A stretch of 64,000 bases of DNA from Mesorhizobium sp. WSM3860 (GTDB taxonomy: Bacteria; Pseudomonadota; Alphaproteobacteria; Rhizobiales; Rhizobiaceae). Positions 50,473 to 58,725 of this stretch are shown piece by piece (positions within the stretch are counted from its first letter, which is position 1; every line of letters begins with the position of its first letter). The DNA is taken from assembly GCF_002294995.1 (NCBI RefSeq), contig NZ_NSGF01000019.1, forward strand, positions 53,176 through 117,175, in the 5' to 3' direction. The position numbers and the translations under genes are program-made. Below the pieces are notes generated by a model. The model was not told the DNA's origin and ran no database searches. It saw only the letters and a list, made by a program, of their open reading frames with translations.

Positions 50473-52914
50473 TCACTCCTTGGCATTCGAGGCGGGTCTG
50501 GCGCTATCGAGCGATGAGACCAACATGCCTCTAACCAGCCTCGCGACATCGATCTCCGACGCCTTGGTCTTGGTCATCATCGCGTGCACCCGGTCACCGA
50601 GGTTCTGATCCAGCTCCGCCGCCGAGAACACGATGACTTGGGTTTCCAGCGGCAGATCGATGAGGAGATCCAGTCCCGATCCGTCGGGAAGCAGTATGTC
50701 CAGGATGACCAGGTCGAAGCGATGCTTTGCGACCGCCTTGCGGGCCTCCTGCAACGTTTTGGCCGAGGCGATCAAGACGCCCGGACCCAGCCCCGCTGAC
50801 ATCACGGCAAGGACACCTTCGTCGTCCTCGACGTGGAGGATCCTCGGCCTCCGCTCGACCTTGCTGGCGAGGATTTTGGCGAGAGCGGCGTGAAGGCGCG
50901 CCGAATCCACCGGCTTCTCCAGCCAGTCGACGATGCCGATGGCGGTTCCGTTCAACGAACGTCTGGCCTCATCGGCGATGGCGGAGATGACGATGACCGA
51001 AATCTCGGAATTCACCGGTGAGACCCTTATGTCGTGGAAGAGCTTGATGCCGGATTCCCCGGCCAGCTTGATGTCGAGCGTCAGCGCCACGTAGTCACGG
51101 GAGTTCAGGAGCGCTTTTGCGGTACCGATATCGGGGGCAACATCGCTGGAAAAGCCGTCCGCGTCGAGAAGGGCCGCGATCACCGCTGCGACGTCGGGCT
51201 CGTCCTCGCAAATGAGGACGCGCAGGCGGCCATCGCGCTTGCGCGACCGGCGCTCGACCAGAACCGCCTTCTCGGCCTGTCTGTGCGCTTCGGCAAGGTC
51301 GACGTGAAACGAGGTTCCCTTGCCTTCCTCGCTTTCGAAGGAAACGGCGCCGCCCAGCTTTTCGACGATGGTCTTGACGATGCTCAGGCCCAGGCCGGTT
51401 CCCCCCTTCTTGCGGGTGCTGGAGGCATCGGCCTGCTCGAACTTGCCGAATATGCGGCTGCGGAACGCTTCCGGGATGCCGGCGCCCTGATCGATAACGG
51501 AGATGCGCAGCATGTCGCGCTCGCGACGCTGGAGATTCACCATGACAGTACCGCCGGGATCGGAGAACTTGATCGCGTTCGACAGCAGATTCGCCATCAC
51601 CTGGTGCAGGCGGTCGGGGTCGATATTGGCTTCGGCGCGCGGAGCATCGTCGATCAGGACGATGCGGATCCCGCTCTCGGCCATGTAGTTGGAACTGGCG
51701 GCAATAGCCTGCTCCAGGACCGCTCGCACGGGCATCTGCTTGATTTTGAAGGTGATGACGCCCGACTCGATCTTCTCCATGTCGAGAATGTCGTTGATGA
51801 GAAGAACCAGCCTTTCGCTGTTGTTGTGGGCGATGTTGACGAGATTGGCGGCCTTGGGCGGCAGCTCGCCCGCGACGCCGGCTGCAATCAGGCCAAGCGA
51901 GCCGCGGATGGACGTCAGCGGCGTTCGCAATTCGTGGCTGACCGTCGAGATGAAATCATTCTTGAGCTGGGCGTTTCGCTTCTGCTCGGTGATGTCGCGA
52001 TTGTAGGTGATGACGCCGACGATCTTGCCGGCCTCGTCGCGGAACGGCGCCTTCAGCGTATAAAGCCAGCCCTGCCTGCCGTCAGGCAGGAGCGCGGGCT
52101 GATCGATGCGCAACGTCTGCCCAGCCTCCAGCGCGCCCATTTCATCCTGCCTGAAGCGCTCGGCCACGTCCTGGGGATAGAAATCGAAATCCGTCTTGCC
52201 GATCAGATCCTCGACCGAGGCGGCGCGCACTAGTTCGGCGGTGGCTGGATTGGCCGCGATGAAGCGCCCCTTAGCATCCTTCACGTTGAGACTATCCGGC
52301 AGCTCGCGAACCATGGCACGGAAAATCATGTTGGACATGGCGAGATCGCGTCGCCGCTGCTGCCGGTCGAGCAGCACGCCGATGATGAACGTGCTCAGGA
52401 AGCGGAACAGGAGCGACGGCAGCGTGCTCTGCTGCACGAAGCCGGTCACGACCTGCGAGGGGATGACCAGAAGCGTAATGAGCCCGGCCAGCGCAACCGA
52501 CAAGCCGAGGCCGAGTATGTCGAACATGGTGCGCGAGCGGACCGCGACGATGTGGTGCCAGGCCAGGCCGACGACGGCGGTGATCAGGATGCTCATGACG
52601 CCGACGTCGGCGCCCTGACCGCCCAGATGAAGACGATAGGCGATGGAGCCGGCAGCAGCGATGAACATCGCCGGCCATCCGCCGAAGAACGCGGCCGCAC
52701 CGATAAACGCGGCCCGCAGGTCGACGATGAAGCCGGAGACGGACAGGGCCGTCGCCATGGAAATGACCGCGCCCGCGCACATGACCACGCCCAAAAGCAG
52801 CGACTGTGCCCGCCGCGAGAGACGCCCCGTGAAATCCGCCACGAGGTCCCAGGCGACGACCAGGATGGAGACCAGGGCAAGATTGGCGAGGAGTGAGTGC
52901 CAGATCTCGGTCAT
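50473..52914 (-). CDS. Membrane hybrid histidine kinase with 5TM domain, PAS and two receivers
   Basis: The 813-residue protein has a 5TM-5TMR_LYT sensor at about 5-180 (IVDLRAAFIGAAAFFGGWPA and IAYRLHLGGQG), PAS at about 200-310, HisKA with His327 in FISTVSHELRTPLTS, HATPase at about 430-545 (NLLSNAIKFSDPGG; GGTGLGLSIVKTIV), a degenerate-looking receiver at about 570-690 (ALTLDIKLAGESG) and a second receiver at about 695-800 (LVILDILLPDGSG). 5TM-LYT domains are found in sensors of cell-wall or membrane state (LytS). With no Hpt of its own, phosphate would need the separate Hpt ORF at 45001 to reach the solo receivers. Promoter presumably in 52915-53090. Confidence 0.92.
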   Translation of the reverse strand: MTEIWHSLLANLALVSILVVAWDLVADFTGRLSRRAQSLLLGVVMCAGAVISMATALSVSGFIVDLRAAFIGAAAFFGGWPAMFIAAAGSIAYRLHLGGQGADVGVMSILITAVVGLAWHHIVAVRSRTMFDILGLGLSVALAGLITLLVIPSQVVTGFVQQSTLPSLLFRFLSTFIIGVLLDRQQRRRDLAMSNMIFRAMVRELPDSLNVKDAKGRFIAANPATAELVRAASVEDLIGKTDFDFYPQDVAERFRQDEMGALEAGQTLRIDQPALLPDGRQGWLYTLKAPFRDEAGKIVGVITYNRDITEQKRNAQLKNDFISTVSHELRTPLTSIRGSLGLIAAGVAGELPPKAANLVNIAHNNSERLVLLINDILDMEKIESGVITFKIKQMPVRAVLEQAIAASSNYMAESGIRIVLIDDAPRAEANIDPDRLHQVMANLLSNAIKFSDPGGTVMVNLQRRERDMLRISVIDQGAGIPEAFRSRIFGKFEQADASSTRKKGGTGLGLSIVKTIVEKLGGAVSFESEEGKGTSFHVDLAEAHRQAEKAVLVERRSRKRDGRLRVLICEDEPDVAAVIAALLDADGFSSDVAPDIGTAKALLNSRDYVALTLDIKLAGESGIKLFHDIRVSPVNSEISVIVISAIADEARRSLNGTAIGIVDWLEKPVDSARLHAALAKILASKVERRPRILHVEDDEGVLAVMSAGLGPGVLIASAKTLQEARKAVAKHRFDLVILDILLPDGSGLDLLIDLPLETQVIVFSAAELDQNLGDRVHAMMTKTKASEIDVARLVRGMLVSSLDSARPASNAKE

Positions 52915-53090
52915 GACTTTCCGGCTCCGTTTTTTCCGACAAATACCGGCAAAACCTATCCGAGGTCTAAAGAGCGGGCGGAGTAGGCTGATTGGAAAGG
53001 GACACGCCGAATACGAGACATGGCGACGACCCCCCGTCAGACCGACGCGATCATGCCGAGCTATGTCGAGGATCTCGGTGGCGGATGGCT

Positions 53091-53957
53091 CTAAGCCAGA
53101 CTGCGGAAGCTCGACGGTGGCCGCGATACCCAGCCCTCGATCTCACGGGTGACGAAGGCAGCGGCCTGGTGATGGATGAAATGCCCGGCACCAGGGAGCG
53201 CCAGCAGTGATGTGACGTTGTCGACCTCCCGGAACGTACCATCGAAGGCGCTGGCAGGAACATAGGGGTCTTGGGCTCCGAACATCACCAACGTCGGCGC
53301 TTTCACCAATGGCAACTGGCCAATATCCGGCACCCTGCCGAGCGGAATATTGGCCCTGTAGTAGCCCAGCATAGCCTCCGGATCGGAATGCCGGAGCGAC
53401 GCTGAGAGCGCCTGCCTGTCGCTCTCGTCGGCAACCCATGCGGCAAGCTCGTCAGGCGCCGGCAAGGCGGCCGCACCAACTTCCTGGAAGAGGCGCATAT
53501 AGGCGAAATATCGGGCGTTGGCCGGATCGACGATGGCACGAAGATAATTCCGGGGGTGAGGCGTAGCCAGAACAACCAGATGACGTACAGCCTGCGGAAC
53601 ACGCATGGCCAGCCACCATGCTATCGTTCCACCCCAGTCGTGGCCGACGATCGAGGCCTGGGAAAGTTGCTCCGCCACGAGCACGGACAGGACGTCCTCC
53701 ACCAGGTTCGGCAGCAGGGCGTAGTGGGCGTGTCCCCGCGGAGCATCGCTTCGCCCAAAGCCGCGCAAATCCGGCGCCAGCACCCTGAAGTTGCCGCACA
53801 GAGCTTCCAGTTGCCTGCGCCAACCGAGACCATGATCGGGAAACCCATGCAGAAAAACGATCGGCGGGCCTGAGCCCGCCGCAATGTAATGTAGCTTTAT
53901 TTTGCCGTTCGATGCGAACTTCGACTCGAAACCTGTATCCGAAGCCACCTTAGTCAA
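53091..53957 (-). CDS. Alpha/beta hydrolase, epoxide-hydrolase-like
   Basis: The 288-residue protein has the oxyanion motif FLHGFPDHGLGW (about 35-46), PDLRGFGRSD and nucleophile Asp107 in IVGHDWGGTIAWW, all marks of soluble epoxide hydrolases and dehalogenases, rather than a Ser hydrolase. The acid lies in MFGAQDPYVP and the catalytic His in LPGAGHFIHHQA near 261. The triad is complete. No signal peptide. It starts 10 bp after the porin-like gene stop and both run leftward, so co-transcription is possible. Confidence 0.87.
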   Translation of the reverse strand: MTKVASDTGFESKFASNGKIKLHYIAAGSGPPIVFLHGFPDHGLGWRRQLEALCGNFRVLAPDLRGFGRSDAPRGHAHYALLPNLVEDVLSVLVAEQLSQASIVGHDWGGTIAWWLAMRVPQAVRHLVVLATPHPRNYLRAIVDPANARYFAYMRLFQEVGAAALPAPDELAAWVADESDRQALSASLRHSDPEAMLGYYRANIPLGRVPDIGQLPLVKAPTLVMFGAQDPYVPASAFDGTFREVDNVTSLLALPGAGHFIHHQAAAFVTREIEGWVSRPPSSFRSLA

Positions 53958-53967
53958 CCGACTGCGA

Positions 53968-54891
53968 TCACATCTTTACTTCGAGGCGCAGGAACGGGCC
54001 TTGGAAAACCTGATTGTCGTGGTCTGCGTTCACAAGCAGGTTGTGCCACGCTTCGATCTTGTAGCCTGCAGTGAATGTGGTGTTTGCCATCGGCGTCCAG
54101 CTCAAGCCGAGCGATGCATCCAGATTGGAGACCGTTTCGCTCGAGCCCTGACTGAACAGCGTCTCGGAGGCATGCGCGTCCGGATTTGTTTGCGAGAAAT
54201 TGATACCGACGCGGTCGATGCGGCGGCCCCACATGACGGCGCCCGAAACGGCCCCTGTCAGGCCCCAGTTCTCGCCGACAGGGTAGTAAGCCTCCGCACC
54301 GGCCCGGGGTCCGATGCCCCAGTATTCGGACGTGCCCATCTTGTCGGCGGAGATCCCCTTGTCGGCAGGATTGGTGGGCGTGAATGTATTGGACACGTCG
54401 AATACCGTTTCGTCGGAATGCACGAGCCGCAGGCCGCCGAAGAAGCGGATATCGGCCTGCTGAACCTTCACGTGCTTGCCGACGTCGAAATCGAAAGCCT
54501 GGAAGGTGTATCCGTCGCCGTAACCAAAGCTCGCGATACCGTCTGGATCAGTCACTGGTCCTTCACCAAGGATGACCGACCGGTCCTTGCCGATATGGAA
54601 AGCGCCGGCCAGACGCCAATCCAAGTCCGAGGAAATCTGCTTGGTTAATGCGACCGACCCGGAGATGTCGCCGTTGCTGTTGCCCAGCTTGTCGCTGCTG
54701 AGCTTGTCGTCCTTATGGACATTGTTCCAGAAGTAGGAACCTTCGAACGACATCTTGATGCGCGAATCGATGACGGTCTGGTCCGACGGCTGTGCCTCTG
54801 TGGCGTGAGCCGTGGCCATGCCCATAGTTGTCGCCGAGGCAGCCGATGCCGCCATCGTCGCCAAAAGTTTACCCTTGCCCTGCGAATGCAT
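53968..54891 (-). CDS. Porin-like outer-membrane beta-barrel protein (Lpg1974/MOMP-like)
   Basis: The 307-residue protein has a signal peptide (LLATMAASAASATTMGMATA, mature near ATEAQPSDQ) and an all-beta body with alternating aromatic strands (IKMSFEGSYFWNN; DWRLAGAFHIGKD; TFTAGYKIEAWHN) ending in FLRLEVKM. PRAGAEAYYPVGENWGLTGA is typical of the Lpg1974-like major outer-membrane protein family. Start ATG at 54891 with GGGG upstream; the open frame continues to 55470 without support. It diverges from the P450 gene. Probable diffusion porin or solute-specific barrel. Confidence 0.75.
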   Translation of the reverse strand: MHSQGKGKLLATMAASAASATTMGMATAHATEAQPSDQTVIDSRIKMSFEGSYFWNNVHKDDKLSSDKLGNSNGDISGSVALTKQISSDLDWRLAGAFHIGKDRSVILGEGPVTDPDGIASFGYGDGYTFQAFDFDVGKHVKVQQADIRFFGGLRLVHSDETVFDVSNTFTPTNPADKGISADKMGTSEYWGIGPRAGAEAYYPVGENWGLTGAVSGAVMWGRRIDRVGINFSQTNPDAHASETLFSQGSSETVSNLDASLGLSWTPMANTTFTAGYKIEAWHNLLVNADHDNQVFQGPFLRLEVKM

Positions 54892-55068
54892 TTCAATCCC
54901 CACCCAGAATCCAGCCCGCGTGTTATTGCAGACAAGTTTATAAAGGCATATTCCCGCTGCGGGACGCCAACAACTTTGCGGCGTCACTGTCACGTCTTTG
55001 CAACAATAGCGCACATCGACGGTTGGAAGGGACGCCGCAGTCGTGGGGCGTTCCGGCATGGAGGTAGA

Positions 55069-56274
55069 GTGAGCAATCCCACGCAAATCGAAGGCATGCT
55101 CAACAATCTCGTCTACAACCTGTTCGCACAAAGCGGACAAGATGCCAGGGGAGGTGCTGGTCCCAAGGAGATCGGCAACCTCGTCGTATTCGACCATCCG
55201 GGCAGCGTCGACACGATCGTCAAGGCGGCGACCCTGTTCCGCAAGAACTTCTCTCTGATCTCGGCGCTCGGCTTCAGCCGGTTCAACACCAATGACGAGG
55301 AGTGGGCGACGAGGCGCGCGATCACGCAGGACCGCTATCTCGCTGCCGCCAAGCCCGCGCACGAGGCAGGCGTATACGAGATCTTCAGCGACTGTCTTGC
55401 CGGCTCCGAGCCCTCGCTTACCGGCATCCAACAGGCCCTCCTCGCGGGTGCCCTGAAAATTTTCTACCAAGCGTTCGGGCTTGCCGCTGATGCCCGCCCG
55501 ACGGCGGCGCTGCTTGACCGGGTGCGTGAGGTACTACGTCGACTCCAGTACTATTCCTGGGTCACGCCGAGCAATGACGAGAGAAACAGTGCCATCCAGG
55601 ATGCCCGCGCCGTCATTGCGGATTTCGGCTCGCAGTTGATGGCAGACGCTCAGGCGGCTGCCGAGATGGGGCGCTTCGCCGAGAAGGCCCAAGGGATCGA
55701 AAGCTTTTCCCCGATCGAGGAGTTCGTAATGAACCTCTTCGCCGGAGTCGAAACCACCGTGACGACGGTGCTGTGGGTGGTCGACAGGCTCGGCGCGAAC
55801 CAGAAAGTGCAAGAGCGCATCCATGATGAAATCTTGGGCGACGGACCGCAGACGCCATTCACCGACTGCTTCATCAATGAGACGATGCGGTATTTTCCGC
55901 CCATTCCATTCCTGACGCGCGAAGTGAGCACCGACACCATTCTGGACGGCACGGCGTTGCGCGCCGGACAGCTTGTCATGCTTTCTGTCGTCGGCGTGCA
56001 CCAGCATCCCGATTTCTGGGAAAATCCGCGGACCTTCGATGCCAGCCGCAAGGAGTTCATCGACAACAGTTTCGACCGGCGCGCCTTCATCCCCTTTCTG
56101 ACCGGACCGCGCATGTGCGGAGGCGCGCGCCTCGGCCGCCTTGAAGTGGAGCAGGCGATTCGCGCGGTGGTGCGGCAATTCGCATTCGCCCGCGCCGACG
56201 ATGTTGTCCGCTTCGACTATGCACTGGCGCTGCGCCCGGCGAGCGGCATCTCGGTAACCGTATCAAGGCGCTGA
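55069..56274 (+). CDS. Cytochrome P450
   Basis: The 401-residue soluble protein has the P450 landmarks: I-helix FAGVETTVTTVLW (225-230 is AGVETT), K-helix ETMR (271-274), and the haem loop FLTGPRMCGGARLG with the thiolate ligand Cys350. The canonical FxxGxRxCxG is changed to FLTGPRMCGG, so the Gly before the Arg is kept one residue off. The start GTG at 55069 is supported by GGAGGT four bases upstream. The N-terminus lacks a membrane anchor, so it is a bacterial cytosolic type needing ferredoxin. It overlaps the sulfotransferase gene tail to tail by 12 bp. Substrate unknown, perhaps a secondary metabolite or fatty acid. Confidence 0.87.
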   Translation: MSNPTQIEGMLNNLVYNLFAQSGQDARGGAGPKEIGNLVVFDHPGSVDTIVKAATLFRKNFSLISALGFSRFNTNDEEWATRRAITQDRYLAAAKPAHEAGVYEIFSDCLAGSEPSLTGIQQALLAGALKIFYQAFGLAADARPTAALLDRVREVLRRLQYYSWVTPSNDERNSAIQDARAVIADFGSQLMADAQAAAEMGRFAEKAQGIESFSPIEEFVMNLFAGVETTVTTVLWVVDRLGANQKVQERIHDEILGDGPQTPFTDCFINETMRYFPPIPFLTREVSTDTILDGTALRAGQLVMLSVVGVHQHPDFWENPRTFDASRKEFIDNSFDRRAFIPFLTGPRMCGGARLGRLEVEQAIRAVVRQFAFARADDVVRFDYALALRPASGISVTVSRR

Positions 56275-57081
56275 CGGGCTCTGATCCGCCCCGACAGACA
56301 TGTCGCGCCAAAGCTCCCGGATCAGGCCTCCGAATTGCCTTGCGATGATTGTCTTTACGGCCGCATCATTTCCATAGCGCCGACTTTCGGCCACGGTAGC
56401 GATATCGAAGTCGTGCGCTGGAAACCAGTTTCGCATTGTCGCCCGGACATTTTCATATGGATGGGCGACAAAGTCCTCATAGGCGACTTGGACTATCCTC
56501 GCCGCATCGATCCTCGAAAGGTAGCTCCGCCACCTCACCTCGCAGTCCGCAATGTGTCGCACTGTGTCGATGACGGCCTTCTGGCTTATCGTTTTCAACG
56601 TCGGGATTCCCGGCAGCGTTTCTCCGCCATCGAATGGTTGCCCGGTATAGAGCATTGAAAGCAGGCTGACGGTCTGATCAAACTTGTTCCGCCGGCTCAG
56701 GAAGACATAAAACGAGTTGGCGTCGTCATCGCCGACCGCGCGGCGGGCAAAATTCAGGTTCCCGACAAACAGCTTGGCTGCAAACACGCCGTTCACCGAG
56801 CGCTTGTCCAAAAGGTGCCTCCCGTATAAGGCCGCCAAGCGATCGAGTGCCAGGACGTCGATCGTATCGTCACCAGCCCATCGCCGCATGAGCGGCACCG
56901 CAAATTGCCACTGGAAGTATTCGGTCGGCAGGCCGAGCCCGAGATGCCGCATGACCATACAATAGGTATGGCCGGCTGTCCGCGGCGTTGTGCAGATCAA
57001 GATCCGGGCAGGATTGCTCGACGAACTATGTCGGTCGAAAGCTGTCGAAAGAAGCCTGCTATACGCCTCCTCGAAGTGCAT
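56263..57081 (-). CDS. Stf0-type sulfotransferase
   Basis: The 272-residue protein has RILICTTPRTAGHTYCMVMR at about 26-45, matching the 5'-phosphosulfate loop of Stf0 enzymes (ICTxPRSGSTxL), then LGLGLPTEYFQWQ where the family has G-x-P-x-EYF. FVFLSRRNKFDQTVSLLS is the 3'-phosphate-binding motif (RRxxxxQxVS). It transfers sulfate from PAPS to a glycolipid, LPS or nodulation-factor-like acceptor. It is the third gene after the small HlyC-like gene and the alpha/beta hydrolase gene. Chemistry is well supported; the acceptor is unknown. NodH belongs to the same superfamily, but I see no other nod genes. Confidence 0.83.
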   Translation of the reverse strand: MHFEEAYSRLLSTAFDRHSSSSNPARILICTTPRTAGHTYCMVMRHLGLGLPTEYFQWQFAVPLMRRWAGDDTIDVLALDRLAALYGRHLLDKRSVNGVFAAKLFVGNLNFARRAVGDDDANSFYVFLSRRNKFDQTVSLLSMLYTGQPFDGGETLPGIPTLKTISQKAVIDTVRHIADCEVRWRSYLSRIDAARIVQVAYEDFVAHPYENVRATMRNWFPAHDFDIATVAESRRYGNDAAVKTIIARQFGGLIRELWRDMSVGADQSPSAP

Positions 57082-57108
57082 TTCTGGTTTCGCCAGGGTA
57101 GACCTCGC

Positions 57109-57975
57109 TCAAGCTGCTGAAAGAAAGCCGAGGATCAGGAAAAGCTGATCAAGCGTCATCAGCGACGGGGGGTTGCCGGCATCGATATTGTCGACGAGAC
57201 AGAGATCAGGGCGGGCGCGACGAGCTCGTTCCAAGGCCTTCCTCTCAAGGAACTCACTCTCGCGGCCGTGCATGAGCATCACGCGGGCGTCGAGCTTGGC
57301 CATCATGGGGAACAGGTCATACTCGCGCCCGGTCATCGCCTCGAAATTTCCGGTCGTGGCGGGATCGAACCCAAATCGAAAGCCGCCCGGACCTGCGGCA
57401 ATTCTATTGTCGATGAAACGGTCCAAAACCGGCTGTTCGATCTGCCCCATGCTCGGCTGTGAGGCGCGCAGATATTCCCTTGCTGCCGCGCGCGTCTCGA
57501 AAGCGAGCGTGCTTTCCTGGATCACCTCTCTCCGCAACGCGTCGACTTTCGGTCCGCCGATCATTGGGACATCATTGAGGACAATCTTATCGACGCGGCC
57601 CCGGTTCGCGTACAGAAACAGAATCAGGATCAAACCGCCCCACGATGTGCCGACGAAATGGTTCTCCTTGCCGGCAAATTGACCGAGCGCCCGCAAGCAG
57701 CTCGAATAGACTTCGATGTCGTAACCCGATCCCAGATAGGCGCTGCGCCCGCGGCCGAGCAGGTCTGGGCAAATGACCAAATAGCCGTTGCGGCAGAGGA
57801 AGGCCGCCAGATAGTCGAAATCGGCCCCGTTTCCGGTGAAGCCGTGCAGACAAAAAACCGTGCCGCGCGGCTGGGCTGCGGGCTGCCAGATGCGCACGAA
57901 CATCGACGCATAGCGGTCGCCAAGGCGGATCAGGATTTCCTGGGTCAGCGCCTCGATAGACGCTACCTTGTCCAT
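57109..57975 (-). CDS. Alpha/beta hydrolase, His-to-Asn change at the usual catalytic His
   Basis: The 288-residue protein shows VFCLHGFTGNGADF, PDLLGRGRSAYLGS and nucleophile Ser111 in FVGTSWGGLILIL. The acid lies in MHGRESEF. The late segment reads NIDAGNPPSLMTLDQL, where this family normally has A-G-H-P-P; one base (CAC to AAC) would explain the change at the catalytic His. The enzyme may therefore be inactive, altered or use another His. Start ATG overlaps the preceding stop by 1 bp (TGATG at 57975). It is transcribed with the HlyC-like gene upstream and the sulfotransferase gene 27 bp downstream. Confidence 0.82.
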   Translation of the reverse strand: MDKVASIEALTQEILIRLGDRYASMFVRIWQPAAQPRGTVFCLHGFTGNGADFDYLAAFLCRNGYLVICPDLLGRGRSAYLGSGYDIEVYSSCLRALGQFAGKENHFVGTSWGGLILILFLYANRGRVDKIVLNDVPMIGGPKVDALRREVIQESTLAFETRAAAREYLRASQPSMGQIEQPVLDRFIDNRIAAGPGGFRFGFDPATTGNFEAMTGREYDLFPMMAKLDARVMLMHGRESEFLERKALERARRARPDLCLVDNIDAGNPPSLMTLDQLFLILGFLSAA

Positions 57976-58406
57976 CACGCGTCCCGCTTGCGGACGGCGC
58001 GCTTCATGGCGCCGCGCGCATCGATGAAATCGCGCTTCCAGTAGACGGATTTGTCGGGGTTGAGCAGCTTCGCCTCTTTGATCAAGGGCAGGATGTGCGA
58101 GGATGAGCGCGTCACCATTATCGTAGCGGCAACGGAGTTGCCGCTGGGATCGGAATTGAGCGGGCCGTTGTTCGCGACCCACGCCTCGGCAATTTCGCTA
58201 CTGGTCACGATCCATCCCAGGTAAGCAACGATCGCATCGTCAATCGAGCCGATGAGATGCGTCTGCTGCTCCAGCTGATAGCACAGCGACTTCACCATCT
58301 GCCCGAATTCATAGCCGTCGAAAGGCGGGTGATGGGCGACGAAATTGCAGACCAACCCGAGCGAGAGCGGATTGAAGGGAACGCGGGTAAAAAGGAGTTT
58401 GCTCAT
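57975..58406 (-). CDS. Small protein resembling RTX-toxin lysine acyltransferases (HlyC-like, tentative)
   Basis: The 143-residue cytosolic protein contains AYLGWIVTSSEIAEAW followed by SGNSVAATIMVT and LNPDKSVYWKRDF. This order resembles HlyC-type acyltransferases: a W-x-x-x-S-x-E strand, W-x-S-G, a hydrophobic strand, then a basic tail. The match is partial, and HlyC catalytic His is not clearly seen; the first part, VCNFVAHHPPFDGYEFGQMV, holds a His pair. A GNAT-like or unknown fold is the alternative. It sits on the same strand after type I secretion genes and an RTX protein, which suits an activator of that substrate (inference). Confidence 0.4.
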   Translation of the reverse strand: MSKLLFTRVPFNPLSLGLVCNFVAHHPPFDGYEFGQMVKSLCYQLEQQTHLIGSIDDAIVAYLGWIVTSSEIAEAWVANNGPLNSDPSGNSVAATIMVTRSSSHILPLIKEAKLLNPDKSVYWKRDFIDARGAMKRAVRKRDA

Positions 58407-58725
58407 GCGGATTCGGACGGTTCAAGCGGGCGCGAGATTATGATGAGGAACCCAGGCCGGGCTAGTAGGAAATTCGCAGCCGAGTGGCCGTTGTTGTTGC
58501 GACCTTGTTAGGGAGGCGGGCACCCGACGGCGATGCCGCCAGCGGCCGTGATATCGCCTATTCGGCCACGGCAGGCTCCCTTCCGTAACCTTTCGGCGAT
58601 CGTATCGTTTGGTCTCAAAGCAACCCCTGCATGGAGCTGTTCTCGGCCGTGCCGTTCAGCAACGGTGAGGTGGCGCAGGAGTATCGGCCGCAGCCGAGGA
58701 GCTGGCTCGAGGATTTCAGTCCGCG
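58407..58725. other. 319-bp stretch without a recognised gene
   Basis: This stretch separates the type I secretion genes from the HlyC-like operon. On the plus strand, ATG 58631 opens a short frame (MELFSAVPFSNGEVAQEYRP) that runs into the hlyD 3' end and has no known relative. No long repeat or clear terminator was found. A promoter for the three-gene operon starting at 58406 is expected here. Confidence 0.4.

Noticed and set aside
53019..53093. 24-codon plus-strand ORF (MATTPRQTDAIMPSYVEDLG)
   Set aside because: Too short, no ribosome site and no relative; it ends in the hydrolase 3' end.
56263..57081. Sulfotransferase considered as the nodulation gene nodH
   Set aside because: No nod box or other nodulation genes are nearby, and Stf0 similarity alone does not fix the acceptor.
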